Assembly: GCA_002869185.1 (NCBI GenBank)
Contig: PKTN01000009.1
Location: forward strand, 124,001-188,000
Length of the DNA stretch: 64,000 nt
Origin: Denitrovibrio sp.
GTDB taxonomy: Bacteria > Chrysiogenota > Deferribacteres > Deferribacterales > Geovibrionaceae
Direction of reading: 5' to 3'
Position numbers and translations under genes: made by a program
Notes under the pieces: generated by a model
What the model saw: only the letters and a program-made list of their open reading frames with translations
What the model was told of the DNA's origin: nothing
Database searches by the model: none
In this document: piece by piece, positions 47,060 through 55,509 of the stretch
Position numbering within the stretch: the stretch's first letter is position 1
Layout: every line of letters starts with the position of its first letter

Positions 47060-47741
47060 TAGACTTGCAACATATTGTAGCGTCACAGATACCAAAGGTC
47101 ATTGGGTTAAAATCGATTGTTTCGAAGCCAGCTTCTAGTACCATTTGACGATACACCTCTTTTTTAGGGAATTTATATACTGAATCAGGTAAGTAATCGT
47201 AAGCCTCTCTGTTGCCAGAGATAATACCACCAATAAAAGGTAGTATCTTAGTAAAGTATAAACGATAAAGACGACTAAAGATAAAACCCTCGGGTTGTGA
47301 AAACTCAAGTATACATAGTTTTCCACCAGGTTTGAGAACTCTATGCATCTCTTTAAGCCCAGTTGGTTTGTCAGTAACATTGCGGAAACCGAATGAGATT
47401 GTCATACGGTCGAAGCTGTTAGACTTGAAAGGGAGCATATGGGCATCAGATACGCTGAATGAGCCATCTTGGAATTTGTCATAGCCGAGCTTAAGCATAT
47501 TATAGCTGAAGTCTCCGCCAATAAGGTTAACCCCACCTACTCTATTGTCCATCTCTATCATCATGTCTGCTGTTCCGCAGGCAAGGTCTAGGACGGTCTG
47601 TCCAGACTGGATACCAACAAGCTTGATAGCCTTCTTACGCCAGCGTACATCAGTTCGAAAACTAAGTAATCTATTTAAAAGATCATATCTATGAGCGATG
47701 TCGTCAAACATCTGCTTAATTTCACGGGATTTATGTTCCAA
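47052..47741 (-). CDS. ubiE: Demethylmenaquinone methyltransferase (UbiE/MenG)
   Basis: 229 aa C-methyltransferase for the last step of menaquinone synthesis. N-terminal FDDIAHRYDLLNRLLSF, SAM motif VLDLACGTADMM (about 51-62) and the family segment FGFRNVTDKPTGLKEMHRVLKPGGKL are present. Forms an operon with the UbiD-like gene downstream. Upstream are the PP2C/HDOD genes after a 10-base gap, so it may be in their transcript. Confidence 0.92.
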   Translation of the reverse strand: MEHKSREIKQMFDDIAHRYDLLNRLLSFRTDVRWRKKAIKLVGIQSGQTVLDLACGTADMMIEMDNRVGGVNLIGGDFSYNMLKLGYDKFQDGSFSVSDAHMLPFKSNSFDRMTISFGFRNVTDKPTGLKEMHRVLKPGGKLCILEFSQPEGFIFSRLYRLYFTKILPFIGGIISGNREAYDYLPDSVYKFPKKEVYRQMVLEAGFETIDFNPMTFGICDATICCKSNG

Positions 47742-47751
47742 GCTAAAACCT

Positions 47752-49311
47752 CTATATCCTTATGAGCATACAGGTGAAATCATCCTTCTGTGCACTCTTA
47801 TCTTTTACCATTTCGTCATACAGGGTATCAAGTATATTGTCTTTGTCGAATTTTGCAAGCTGTTTGACATCTTCTCTCAGTTGGTCGTCTTCGACATACT
47901 CTACCAGCCCGTCAGTATAGATAAATATTATGTCATCTTTATTGAGTTCTACGGATTTTTCGAAATGTTCTTCCTCAAATAGACCAAGAGGCAAGAAATC
48001 TGATGTTATAACTAAATCTTCCTTACCAAAAACAGCAGCCGGCTCGTGACCACAAGAGATGTAACGCATAGTCTTCCCTTCTTTGTCAATATAACCAAAG
48101 AAAGCAGTGATGAACCTGTCAGAGAATTTTTTCCCAATGAGATATCTGTTCATGGAGGTTACAAGTTTCTTGAGCGACCCTTCTTGATCGAATAATGTAG
48201 TATTTTCGGTGAAAACACTAAGTACAACAGTAAATACTGCGGCTGAGTAACCCTTTCCACATACGTCAGCGACTGTAAAGAAGGTTCCTTTCTCTGTCTC
48301 TTTGACCATAAGAAAGTCGCCACCAGCAGCCCTCGCTGGATAATTAATACCTGATATTTTTATACCTGAGTCTAGCTCAAGGTTTTTTTGTACGAATTTA
48401 TTAAGGATGGTTCCAGTAATCTGCATTTCAGATTCCTGAATTTTTATGTCGGTCATCCTTTTATGGTATTGTGAATTTTCAACAGCAGTTGTCACTATAG
48501 ACGAGACCAGCTCAGAAAACTCTTTGTCTGGAATGATATCGAACTGGATATTAAAAAGAATTATACGAATATCCAAGGTCTCTTCGTAGATAAAAAAGAT
48601 GTTGTCTATGTTGAATTTTTTGCATTCTATGTTCCCGTCGATGAACTCTGTAGCTTCCATGGTGCTTATCATATCCATGAGAGGCTTGTCTGCTACAGTG
48701 ATCTTTGTGTCAACATCGTTAAACTCTATGCCAAATCCTTGAAACTCTTCAGCGTGTATGGTGAAACCAGCTTCAGCACTGAATGTATCCATAAAGTAGT
48801 TGAGTGCAACAGCCATAACCTCGTCAACTTCGACAGCTTTAAGTATGCGGCTACTCTGTTTAACAAACTCTAGTTTCTTTTGATAGTCAACGTATACATT
48901 GATATTACGCTCACGGGAGACGATCTCATTCATCCTCTGACCTAAGAACCCGCCATATGTCTCCATCTCTAAGAAGACTACATCAGGCTCCTCGTGGAAG
49001 GTTACTATGCCATGGACGTTATCCATATATTTAAAAAAGACTGATGCTTGAACTGTTATCTTTTCGTCGAAAAATTCTAAAACTTTTTCTTCTTGTATGC
49101 TTTCACTACCAGTGTAGCCAAAGTCATGTAGGTCGTATCTGCCATCTGCATTTTTGTGTAGACCAGCTACAGGCTCGCATATGGCATTTTCAACCCTCCA
49201 TAGAGTAAATGGTGTAAACCATGTATTTGAAAGGTGATCACTTAGAAGGTGATAAAAATCCTGAAGACTATTCGTAAACAGAGTATCAAGAAGTTTCTTT
49301 TGAAGTTTCAT
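47752..49311 (-). CDS. PP2C-type (SpoIIE/RsbU) serine phosphatase
   Basis: 519 aa. The C-terminal PP2C/SpoIIE domain (about 310-515) has metal-binding RAAGGDFLMV, VADVCGKGYSAAVF and DIIFIYTDGLVE. The N-terminal 300 residues have GAF-like character and no TM segment. Such phosphatases dephosphorylate STAS anti-sigma antagonists; the STAS protein at 35025 is a possible target, which is inference. Its start overlaps the HDOD gene by 26 bases. Confidence 0.86.
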   Translation of the reverse strand: MKLQKKLLDTLFTNSLQDFYHLLSDHLSNTWFTPFTLWRVENAICEPVAGLHKNADGRYDLHDFGYTGSESIQEEKVLEFFDEKITVQASVFFKYMDNVHGIVTFHEEPDVVFLEMETYGGFLGQRMNEIVSRERNINVYVDYQKKLEFVKQSSRILKAVEVDEVMAVALNYFMDTFSAEAGFTIHAEEFQGFGIEFNDVDTKITVADKPLMDMISTMEATEFIDGNIECKKFNIDNIFFIYEETLDIRIILFNIQFDIIPDKEFSELVSSIVTTAVENSQYHKRMTDIKIQESEMQITGTILNKFVQKNLELDSGIKISGINYPARAAGGDFLMVKETEKGTFFTVADVCGKGYSAAVFTVVLSVFTENTTLFDQEGSLKKLVTSMNRYLIGKKFSDRFITAFFGYIDKEGKTMRYISCGHEPAAVFGKEDLVITSDFLPLGLFEEEHFEKSVELNKDDIIFIYTDGLVEYVEDDQLREDVKQLAKFDKDNILDTLYDEMVKDKSAQKDDFTCMLIRI

Positions 49312-50395
49312 TTTCGCCCTCTTCGTTATTTTCAGATTTTAAAATAGGAGCTACAATCTTGACTATCTCATCATAAGATACCCCAAGTGCTATAGATGCA
49401 TCCTCCACCGCTTCTGTATAGTCTTCTTCTATAGCTATCCTATTTGAGAAGTATAATACAGCCTTGAATTTATCATCAGAGCTTGAGTGATGTGCTCGCA
49501 CGGCGTCAGTTATTGGGACTGCAACTGACCATTTAGAAAGGACTAGCTCGCCAATGGCAGAGTGGTCTGTTCCTAGTTGGTTGTGCTCATCTTCCATAGA
49601 GCTTGCCTCTTTGACAAGGAAATCTACCAAGACAGTCTTTCCGATATCGTGCATGAGTCCTGCTAAGTATAGGGCATCTTCATCTTCGCCAGCTGCTTTG
49701 CCAAGGAGTTCACTAAGTCTAGCGACTAGGAACGAATGATCCCAAAGAGCAGTGCCTGTTGTTTTATATAATGAAAAATTCTTTTTGAAAAATTGAGCCG
49801 TAGATATAGCAAGGGCAAGATTCTTTACAGAATTAAGTCCAATAAGGACAGTCGCTCTGTCTATGCTAGCAACCTCTTGGCGAAGTCCATAAAATGGTGA
49901 ATTAACCAGCTTGATTATTCGCGAACTTAGACCTTGGTCCATCTTTATTTTATCGATGAAGTCTTTCATCTGTGTTTTGTCATCTCTAGTTAGCTTTATT
50001 AGGTCTCTGGCAAGGGCAGGGAGGGGCGGAATGTTCTCCGCTTTGGCAATGATCTTAGCCTTTAGCGTGTCGAACTCGTTTCCGCTGACTTTTGTATTGT
50101 TTGTTGGTATCTTACCAGCAAATTTCTTTTTGATCTCTTCAGGCTTCAAAGGTGGAAAGAATATACCTGATATTTGGAATTCTTTGAGTATCTCGACAGC
50201 TTTTCTGTCTTTGACGGTAAGGTAGAAATATGTTGGTACTGGAAATTTCTTAGGTAACTTAAAAAGGGTGGCAATGTCATTTATCTCTATGAGGCATGCA
50301 TCAGCATTCTTCTCAGAGGTAAGGGTTGCGGTGTCGCCCAGTGCATTTTGGAAGAGAGCCTTGCTTTGAGCTGAGCCTACATAGAGTATTTTCAT
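49286..50395 (-). CDS. HDOD protein with N-terminal receiver-like domain
   Basis: 369 aa. Residues 1-100 resemble a degenerate receiver or Rossmann-like fold without the acidic pocket. The HDOD domain follows (about 115-320) with LSSRIIKLVNSPFYGL and LAGLMHDIGKTVLVD. It keeps HD (MHDIG), but HDOD proteins are usually non-catalytic. Its ATG overlaps the stop of the response regulator gene before it (4 bases), so they form a signalling pair. Confidence 0.83.
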   Translation of the reverse strand: MKILYVGSAQSKALFQNALGDTATLTSEKNADACLIEINDIATLFKLPKKFPVPTYFYLTVKDRKAVEILKEFQISGIFFPPLKPEEIKKKFAGKIPTNNTKVSGNEFDTLKAKIIAKAENIPPLPALARDLIKLTRDDKTQMKDFIDKIKMDQGLSSRIIKLVNSPFYGLRQEVASIDRATVLIGLNSVKNLALAISTAQFFKKNFSLYKTTGTALWDHSFLVARLSELLGKAAGEDEDALYLAGLMHDIGKTVLVDFLVKEASSMEDEHNQLGTDHSAIGELVLSKWSVAVPITDAVRAHHSSSDDKFKAVLYFSNRIAIEEDYTEAVEDASIALGVSYDEIVKIVAPILKSENNEEGENETSKETS

Positions 50396-50751
50396 TGTAC
50401 CTTGCTCTTTATAATATCAATAAGTTCTTTCGGACTGAAAGGTTTTGTGAGGTACGCATCTGCGCCAGCCTCTTCACCTTTCTTTAGATCTTCGGACTCA
50501 GCCATAGCCGTTAGAAGGATGATGGGTGTGTTTTTGCATTGTTCCGTAGCCTTAAGCTCAGCGCAGGCTTCGAGACCTGTCTTCTCAGGCATCATCACAT
50601 CGAGAACAATCACATCTGGGTTGACCTCTACTGCTATTTCTACAGCTTGTTGACCATTACCAGCCTCTATCACTTCAAAACCACTCTTTTTAAGATGCAG
50701 AGCTACTACTTTGCGGAGTCTAAGTTCGTCATCAGCAATTAATACTTTCAT
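50392..50751 (-). CDS. CheY/PilH-like response regulator
   Basis: 119 aa receiver: IADDEL acidic pair, acceptor Asp in VIVLDVMMPEKTG, Thr in ILLTAMAES and Lys in YLTKPFSP. It overlaps the pseudokinase-like gene upstream by 20 bases and the HDOD gene downstream by 4 bases, a compact four-gene operon (pseudokinase, receiver, HDOD, PP2C). Confidence 0.9.
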   Translation of the reverse strand: MKVLIADDELRLRKVVALHLKKSGFEVIEAGNGQQAVEIAVEVNPDVIVLDVMMPEKTGLEACAELKATEQCKNTPIILLTAMAESEDLKKGEEAGADAYLTKPFSPKELIDIIKSKVQ

Positions 50752-51322
50752 CAGGGAACCTCAGTGTTATAGAAATTTTATTATATTCAAGAGTCATACC
50801 TTGTTTTTGCAACACTTCACTAAAGATGGCAAAGGCAGGTGGGTTTTCATAAAAACCTGCATCAGGTGAGATAATAAGTGAATTTTCTTTAAAAATAGCA
50901 CTGAATTTATCTGTTGAAACCAGTGAAGCTTCATGAAGAAATATGTGAACAAGGCTTTTAAAGGCATATGGTTCGCATTTTACTAGTATATTCTGAGATA
51001 TGTCTATTTCGATATTATCGCGTATCTCACTTGTTACTCCGTTCTCAGCGAAGAGTGTTACGAGTGTGAGCAAATTGACTTCTTCTGTGTTAGAACTTTC
51101 TGGTTTATCAAAGATATGATTAAAGCAAACGCTCATTCCTCTGTCGAAAATGTCTAATAGATAACCAGATTCCATTATCATCTCTGTCATGGAATCGTCA
51201 GAGAGACCTTCGTTAATAGCCTCAAGCATTGCTACTATAACGGCCGTGTTAGTCCGCATATGATGTGAGAAGTATTTATAAACTAGCTCAAGTCGCTTTT
51301 CTGAGTTATCTGGGGCATTCAT
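50732..51322 (-). CDS. Small DHp-like protein, probable pseudo-histidine kinase
   Basis: 196 aa, no TM. Residues about 12-55 look like a DHp helix with SHHMRTNTAVIVAMLEA, close to the H-x-x-R-T core of kinases. The remainder (about 80-190) has the size and strand/helix pattern of a HATPase but no recognisable N-box Asn or GxG lid. I infer a phosphotransfer or docking partner of the receiver encoded next, similar to ChpT-type Hpt proteins with a vestigial ATPase domain. The family is not certain. Confidence 0.6.
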   Translation of the reverse strand: MNAPDNSEKRLELVYKYFSHHMRTNTAVIVAMLEAINEGLSDDSMTEMIMESGYLLDIFDRGMSVCFNHIFDKPESSNTEEVNLLTLVTLFAENGVTSEIRDNIEIDISQNILVKCEPYAFKSLVHIFLHEASLVSTDKFSAIFKENSLIISPDAGFYENPPAFAIFSEVLQKQGMTLEYNKISITLRFPDESINC

Positions 51323-51451
51323 TTTGCACCGCCTAATAATTAACTAAGTATAAAAAGTTATTGCATCATTTTCAATACATTAATCTTAAAACTTGTTTTC
51401 CGTTTTTATAATGTATAGAATTATTTACTAACTTTTAGTCAGAGGTTGAGT

Positions 51452-51862
51452 ATGGATTGTATATTTTGTAAAATAATAGCGGGTGAAATACCTTGTAGTA
51501 AAGTATATGAAGACTCGCTTTTTATCGCATTCCTTGATATAAAACCAGTGCATAAAGGGCACGTTCTCATCGTACCAAAAAAGCATTTCGTAAATGTTTT
51601 TGATACTCCAGATTTAGAGGCAGAGGCTATATATAAAGTAGCTAGAACTCTTTCTGAGGCTGTGGTTAAGGCAACAGGTTGCGACGGTATTAACCTTGTA
51701 CAGAATAATAATGCCGCTGCTGGGCAGGAAGTTTTCCACTCGCATATGCATGTTATCCCTAGGTTCGATGGGGATAAACTCCGCTTCGCATCTATACATA
51801 AAGAGTATGATAGCTTTGACGAGATGGGCGTCATGGCTGAAAAAATAAAAGAGAGCTTATAA
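51452..51862 (+). CDS. HIT-family nucleotide hydrolase (HinT-like)
   Basis: 136 aa, histidine-triad protein. N-terminal DCIFCKIIAGEIPCSKVYED and triad HSHMHVIPR near residues 96-104 are typical. Cleaves aminoacyl- or other AMP-linked substrates. ATG 51452 is chosen with AGAGG six bases upstream; the in-frame TTG at 51446 lacks spacing. The FCKI cysteine pattern suggests the zinc-binding subset, with further ligands not resolved. It lies immediately before the tRNA-Sec gene, 18 bases apart. Confidence 0.92.
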   Translation: MDCIFCKIIAGEIPCSKVYEDSLFIAFLDIKPVHKGHVLIVPKKHFVNVFDTPDLEAEAIYKVARTLSEAVVKATGCDGINLVQNNNAAAGQEVFHSHMHVIPRFDGDKLRFASIHKEYDSFDEMGVMAEKIKESL

Positions 51863-51880
51863 GTTTTTCTTCAACTTTTC

Positions 51881-51977
51881 GGGGGCGTTTGGGATGCTGG
51901 TGCACCCCGCGGTCTTCAAAACCGATTGTGACGGGTATTCCCCGTTGGGCAGGTTCGATTCCTGTGCGCCTCCGCCA
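51881..51977 (+). tRNA. selC: tRNA-Sec (anticodon TCA)
   Basis: 97-base tRNA with the selenocysteine layout. The 8-bp acceptor GGGGGCGT (51881-51888) pairs with GCGCCTCC (51966-51973) with two G-T wobbles, then G plus encoded CCA (51974-51977). There is an extended D arm, CTTCAAA anticodon loop with TCA at 51916-51918, a long variable arm (ACGGG/CCCCGT) and T arm GGCAGGTTCGATTCCTGT, nearly the E. coli selC sequence. It shows that the organism decodes UGA as Sec. selA, selB and selD are not in the window. The end of this gene is a well-known island integration site. Confidence 0.95.
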
Positions 51978-52074
51978 TTAAATTTTAATCAATATATTTA
52001 TCAATATTTTACAAAAGTGTCCAAAGGGGTGCTGCCTAAATGTGGCCTTTAAAACGGCATAGAATAAGTAGATG

Positions 52075-52103
52075 TTGGAATGTTATCACGAATATTGTAT
52101 AAT
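52075..52103 (+). promoter_or_regulatory. Promoter of the dCTP deaminase gene
   Basis: TTGGAA (52075-52080), a 17-base spacer and TATAAT (52098-52103) form a near-consensus sigma-70 promoter. The predicted start near 52110 leaves a leader of about 27 bases with GAGGGG before the ATG. The stretch 51978-52074 between tRNA-Sec and this promoter is AT-rich and holds no gene that I can support. Confidence 0.65.
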
Positions 52104-52136
52104 GTTTCCAAATGTTTATAGTTAGGTGAGGGGATT

Positions 52137-53672
52137 ATGGGTGATGCTGCTGAGAAAAAAAATCAGAAGACTGTTCGTAAATCAGATTCTGCTTATGATG
52201 TCGTAATAAATAGACGAACTCAAGAATTAGTTATAGGCTTTTGTGGTGCGTTGGGTAGTGGGGTTTCATCTGCAATATCGGTATTAGAAACTATTTTTAG
52301 TGGAATTAATTACAATGTAAAAATAATTAAAATGAGTGATTTAATACTTCGAAGTACTCACTTGGAAAACAACTTTGCTGATGAATCTGATAGGATAACA
52401 AAATTGCAAGATTGTGGTAATAAATTAAGACAACATACTAGTAAGGACATACTTGCCCAGCTTGCAATAGAAGAATTAAAAGCAATACGAATGAGTGAAC
52501 ACAAGCTTGAACCAAAAGACCCTTTGCCTGTTGAGGAGCGAGTCCTGTGGATTATCGATAGCATAAAGCATCCTGCCGAAGTTGAGCTATTTAGGGCTGT
52601 GTATGGAAGTATGTTTTATCTAGTTGGGGTTCTATGCCCAGAAGAGACAAGAATTCATCGACTTGTTAAAAGCAAAGAAATAAATCAAGCTAGTGCGGTT
52701 GCTCTTATCGAGAGAGATAAATCAGAAGATTTAGCTTACGGTCAAAAGTTGCTAAAAGCTTTGCAGCATGCTGATTTTTTTATAAATTATAGTGATTATA
52801 ATAGACCAAATTTATCATCCATTTTTGAAAGATTTATTCGCTTACTTTTTGGAGTCAATATCTCCCCTACAAAAGGAGAGTTTGCGATGCATGTGGCATG
52901 GTCCTCTTCGTTACGATCTGCTTGTTTATCTAGACAAGTGGGTGCTGCAATTATCAATGATGCCGGTGAAATTATTGCTACTGGCTGTAACGATGTTCCT
53001 AGTCCAAATGGGGGGCTTTATAACTCACAAGATAGATGTGGAGATCATCGATGCTATAATACACATGAAAAATGTTGTTCTAGTGATAAATATAAAAAGA
53101 CATTATATACTGATATAAAAAAAGTTCTAGATGATCATAATTTGGGATCTGAGGATTCTGACCAAATATTAAGTGAGATTAAGAGAAATACTAGGATTAA
53201 AGATTTAATAGAGTTCTCTAGGGCCGTTCATGCTGAGATGGATGCAATAGTAGCTGCAAGTCGCAAAGTTTCATGCTCTACAAAGAATGCCATAATGTAT
53301 GTTACGACATTTCCGTGTCATAACTGTGCAAAACATATTGTTGCGTCAGGAATTAGAAGTGTGTATTATATCGAACCTTATGAAAAAAGTTTAGCTTTTG
53401 ACTTGCATGACGATTCTATTAGTATAGGGGAAAGTGAGGGTAAAATTGCTTTTTTACCTTTTGAAGGAGTGGCTCCTAAACTATATGCTAAAGTCTTTAT
53501 GCAGAGAGGAGACAGGAAGATAGATGGAATAGTCAATGAAGTAAATCTTTCAGAAGTTCCGCCTGTGTCTGATAAATTTGTTGATGGCTATGCTTATTAC
53601 GAAGTAAGAGTTATAGATAAATTGAATAAGTTTAAAAAAGATGATAAAATAGTATATAAGGAGGACGAATGA
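52137..53672 (+). CDS. Anti-phage dCTP/dCMP deaminase (P-loop plus deaminase)
   Basis: 511 aa two-domain protein. N-terminal nucleoside-kinase-like P-loop region begins GFCGALGSGVSS (about 34-45). C-terminal zinc deaminase domain has HAE at 365-367 and PCHNC at 393-397. A Cys/His-rich insert CGDHRCYNTHEKCC lies around 298-312. This is the architecture of the AvcD/anti-phage DCD defence proteins that deplete dC nucleotides on infection, and it is much longer than housekeeping dCMP deaminase (about 150 aa). First gene after selC, with its own promoter, coupled to a micro-ORF. Confidence 0.85.
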   Translation: MGDAAEKKNQKTVRKSDSAYDVVINRRTQELVIGFCGALGSGVSSAISVLETIFSGINYNVKIIKMSDLILRSTHLENNFADESDRITKLQDCGNKLRQHTSKDILAQLAIEELKAIRMSEHKLEPKDPLPVEERVLWIIDSIKHPAEVELFRAVYGSMFYLVGVLCPEETRIHRLVKSKEINQASAVALIERDKSEDLAYGQKLLKALQHADFFINYSDYNRPNLSSIFERFIRLLFGVNISPTKGEFAMHVAWSSSLRSACLSRQVGAAIINDAGEIIATGCNDVPSPNGGLYNSQDRCGDHRCYNTHEKCCSSDKYKKTLYTDIKKVLDDHNLGSEDSDQILSEIKRNTRIKDLIEFSRAVHAEMDAIVAASRKVSCSTKNAIMYVTTFPCHNCAKHIVASGIRSVYYIEPYEKSLAFDLHDDSISIGESEGKIAFLPFEGVAPKLYAKVFMQRGDRKIDGIVNEVNLSEVPPVSDKFVDGYAYYEVRVIDKLNKFKKDDKIVYKEDE

Positions 53673-53839
53673 TGAGTTATAAAAAATTAACTAAAGACGT
53701 GCCCTCTTGTAAATCTCCTAAAGAAAATAATAAAGTTGTATCCATATCGTCTGCTAAGAGCAAATCTAATATAAGTGAGCGCTCTAAAAAAGAGGCCATT
53801 GCAAAATGTATCAGCTATGCTCAAACATTAGACTGGTAA
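53672..53839 (+). CDS. Micro-ORF coupled to the dCTP deaminase gene
   Basis: 55 aa (56 if the ATG three bases upstream is used), Lys/Ser-rich, basic, with no hydrophobic segment, ending AKCISYAQTLDW. AAGGAGG lies seven bases before ATG 53672, and the start overlaps the deaminase stop (TGATG), so it is almost certainly translated. A terminator follows 27 bases after the stop. I do not recognise it. An accessory or inhibitory partner of the deaminase is plausible but unproven. Confidence 0.65.
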   Translation: MSYKKLTKDVPSCKSPKENNKVVSISSAKSKSNISERSKKEAIAKCISYAQTLDW

Positions 53840-53865
53840 CAGGGTTGATTTAAGAACAAATCATA

Positions 53866-53893
53866 AAAGCTCTACTTTAGTAGGGCTTTTTTT
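53866..53893 (+). terminator. Rho-independent terminator of the deaminase operon
   Basis: AAAGCTCTAC pairs with GTAGGGCTTT (one G-T pair) around TTTA, followed by eight T. It may also serve the convergent hipA transcript, given the A-run on the other strand. Confidence 0.8.
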
Positions 53894-53950
53894 TGATCTA
53901 TTAAAGCACTTTCCAATTGATGCCCCAGATAAGCACTGATTCGTGCATAG

Positions 53951-55186
53951 TTATATTTCTTTAAGCCATTTTCTAAGCATCCTAGAACGTTCTTTGAAGA
54001 CAGCTTTGATTTCATTATATGGCGCACCAGAAATATCTTTAAAAGCAGTTTTAATAGCTGTATTTATTTCAGAGTAGTATTTGTAGAGCGTCTTCGTTTT
54101 GATGCCGCACTCCTTAGCGAAGAATTCCCATGATGTTTCGTCCATTTCGTCGATATAATCAGCTTCGCCGATGCTCATAGCGAAACGTTTAGTAAGACCT
54201 TCGTAGATATTAGTACTGACTAGGTCATAGAATGGGGCTAAGGTTACTTTTTCGTTATAATGACCACGGTATAGTAATGAGATGTTTTTAGCGTGTGCAT
54301 CAGCATTGCCTATCAGAAAATTAAAAATTACCCATTTGATGAGTTGTTGTTTATCTAAAGCTGGTTGTGCCGATATCTTTATTATCAAGTCTAAGCATTG
54401 CTTAAAGCTAGGTCCGCCCTCCTCTTCGTATTTCATAGAGTAAGGGAATCCGAGTGCCTGACAGAAATCTTCCTGATGCATTCTAGCTATAGAATTTTCG
54501 GAAATAATTCTGTCATACCTTTCTATTGAAAGGACAGTCTCTGTTCCATACTTAAAAAGCTCTGAATTACATGTGTTTAGTCCTGCTTTTTTGGCAAGGT
54601 ATGTGCAAAAATACTCATTAACAGGCAGTGCCTCAAATCTACGACTAAATGGTTTTATAAGATGGGTAGATGGTGAATCATTAAGAGGGAGAGAGACTTC
54701 ATTTCCTTTGATTTTGACAGAAAATTTTGCCTGTGCTCCTGCTAGTGAGAGCCTGTATCCTTTATGTTTTGTCGCAGGTGTGCAGGTTTCGATTTTTTTA
54801 ATAATGTCTGTAAATTCAGATTCAGATAGGTAAGCGTAGCCCTGATCAGATTTTGCAAAGTGTTCTCTTTGTGTGATGACTAATGCTCCAGCGCACTCTT
54901 CACCGAATCTGCTTAAAAGCCCAAAGAAATTTCCCTCAGAAATACCTATTGAGCTAGCCACTATTTTGCGTTGCTCAGCCTCTGGGAGGAGGTTTTCAAA
55001 GAATACTTGAACAGGTAGTCCTTCGAAAAAAGTATTATTTTTGGGCAATTTTATAGAGATACTGTTAACCTTAGAGCTGAGAAATTCAGTGTCGTACTCG
55101 AAGTAATAGCTTGTGCCCTCTCTGCTCAATAGTCCGACCCTGCTGTAACTGTTATCTGTTTCTAAGAAAACGTTCAGAGATTCCAT
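53951..55186 (-). CDS. hipA: HipA-like Ser/Thr kinase toxin
   Basis: 411 aa. The N-terminal HipA_N subdomain covers about 5-100 (FFEGLPVQVFFENLLPEAEQR). The kinase core has ATP-loop LSLAGAQAKFSV (about 146-157), catalytic IGNADAHAKNISLL (about 288-301) and metal-binding LAPFYDLVST. HipA kinases phosphorylate aminoacyl-tRNA synthetases (GltX in E. coli) and cause growth arrest. Its start shares a base with the hipB stop. All key residues appear present, so it is likely active when HipB is lost. Confidence 0.9.
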   Translation of the reverse strand: MESLNVFLETDNSYSRVGLLSREGTSYYFEYDTEFLSSKVNSISIKLPKNNTFFEGLPVQVFFENLLPEAEQRKIVASSIGISEGNFFGLLSRFGEECAGALVITQREHFAKSDQGYAYLSESEFTDIIKKIETCTPATKHKGYRLSLAGAQAKFSVKIKGNEVSLPLNDSPSTHLIKPFSRRFEALPVNEYFCTYLAKKAGLNTCNSELFKYGTETVLSIERYDRIISENSIARMHQEDFCQALGFPYSMKYEEEGGPSFKQCLDLIIKISAQPALDKQQLIKWVIFNFLIGNADAHAKNISLLYRGHYNEKVTLAPFYDLVSTNIYEGLTKRFAMSIGEADYIDEMDETSWEFFAKECGIKTKTLYKYYSEINTAIKTAFKDISGAPYNEIKAVFKERSRMLRKWLKEI

Positions 55187-55398
55187 TATGCTTCCTCAGT
55201 ATATAGCTTAACGCCTGCAAGTTTTGCCAGAAGCAACACCTTGCCTACTTCTGCTGTTTGTTTACCACGTTCGATTTCAGATACGACTCTGGTTCCCACA
55301 CCTGCGCTATCTGCAAAGTCTTCTTGAGTTAGCCCTTGGGCTTTTCTCTTTTGTCTTATGAGTGCTCCGAGCTCTTGAATATCTGTAATTTCTTGCAT
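55186..55398 (-). CDS. hipB: HipB-like Xre-family antitoxin/repressor
   Basis: 70 aa HTH_3 protein: LGALIRQKRKAQGLTQEDFA is helix 1-2 and VGTRVVSEIERGKQ the recognition helix region. ATG 55398 is favoured because GAGG lies six bases upstream; ATG 55410, four codons earlier, has no such site and would begin inside operator 1. Neutralises HipA and represses its own operon through the palindromes upstream. Confidence 0.88.
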   Translation of the reverse strand: MQEITDIQELGALIRQKRKAQGLTQEDFADSAGVGTRVVSEIERGKQTAEVGKVLLLAKLAGVKLYTEEA

Positions 55399-55409
55399 GT
55401 TAAACCTCA

Positions 55410-55427
55410 TATTACCGTACGGTTATA
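55410..55427. promoter_or_regulatory. hipBA operator 1
   Basis: TATTACCG-TA-CGGTTATA: an eight-base dyad around two central bases with one arm mismatch. It directly follows the leftward -10 box, covering the predicted transcription start, so repressor binding should block initiation. Confidence 0.65.
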
Positions 55428-55456
55428 TTATAAACCCATAGTTAGAAAAAATCAAA
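55427..55456 (-). promoter_or_regulatory. hipBA promoter
   Basis: On the minus strand TTTGAT (55456-55451), 18 bases, then a perfect TATAAT (55432-55427). Predicted start near 55420, inside operator 1, leaves a leader of about 22 bases before hipB. Confidence 0.6.
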
Positions 55457-55460
55457 TAAA

Positions 55461-55478
55461 TATAACCGTTCGGTTATA
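55461..55478. promoter_or_regulatory. hipBA operator 2
   Basis: TATAACCG-TT-CGGTTATA: a perfect eight-base dyad with a two-base centre, the best of the three copies, just upstream of the -35 box. It lies 51 bases from operator 1. Confidence 0.7.
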
Positions 55479-55509
55479 TTATGGGCTATTCTCAGATAAA
55501 GGGCTAAAA

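Noticed and set aside
51978-52136. An AvcI-like regulatory RNA upstream of the dCTP deaminase gene
   Set aside because: The strong promoter found starts only about 27 bases before the gene, and no structured stretch with its own promoter and terminator could be recognised in the remaining bases.
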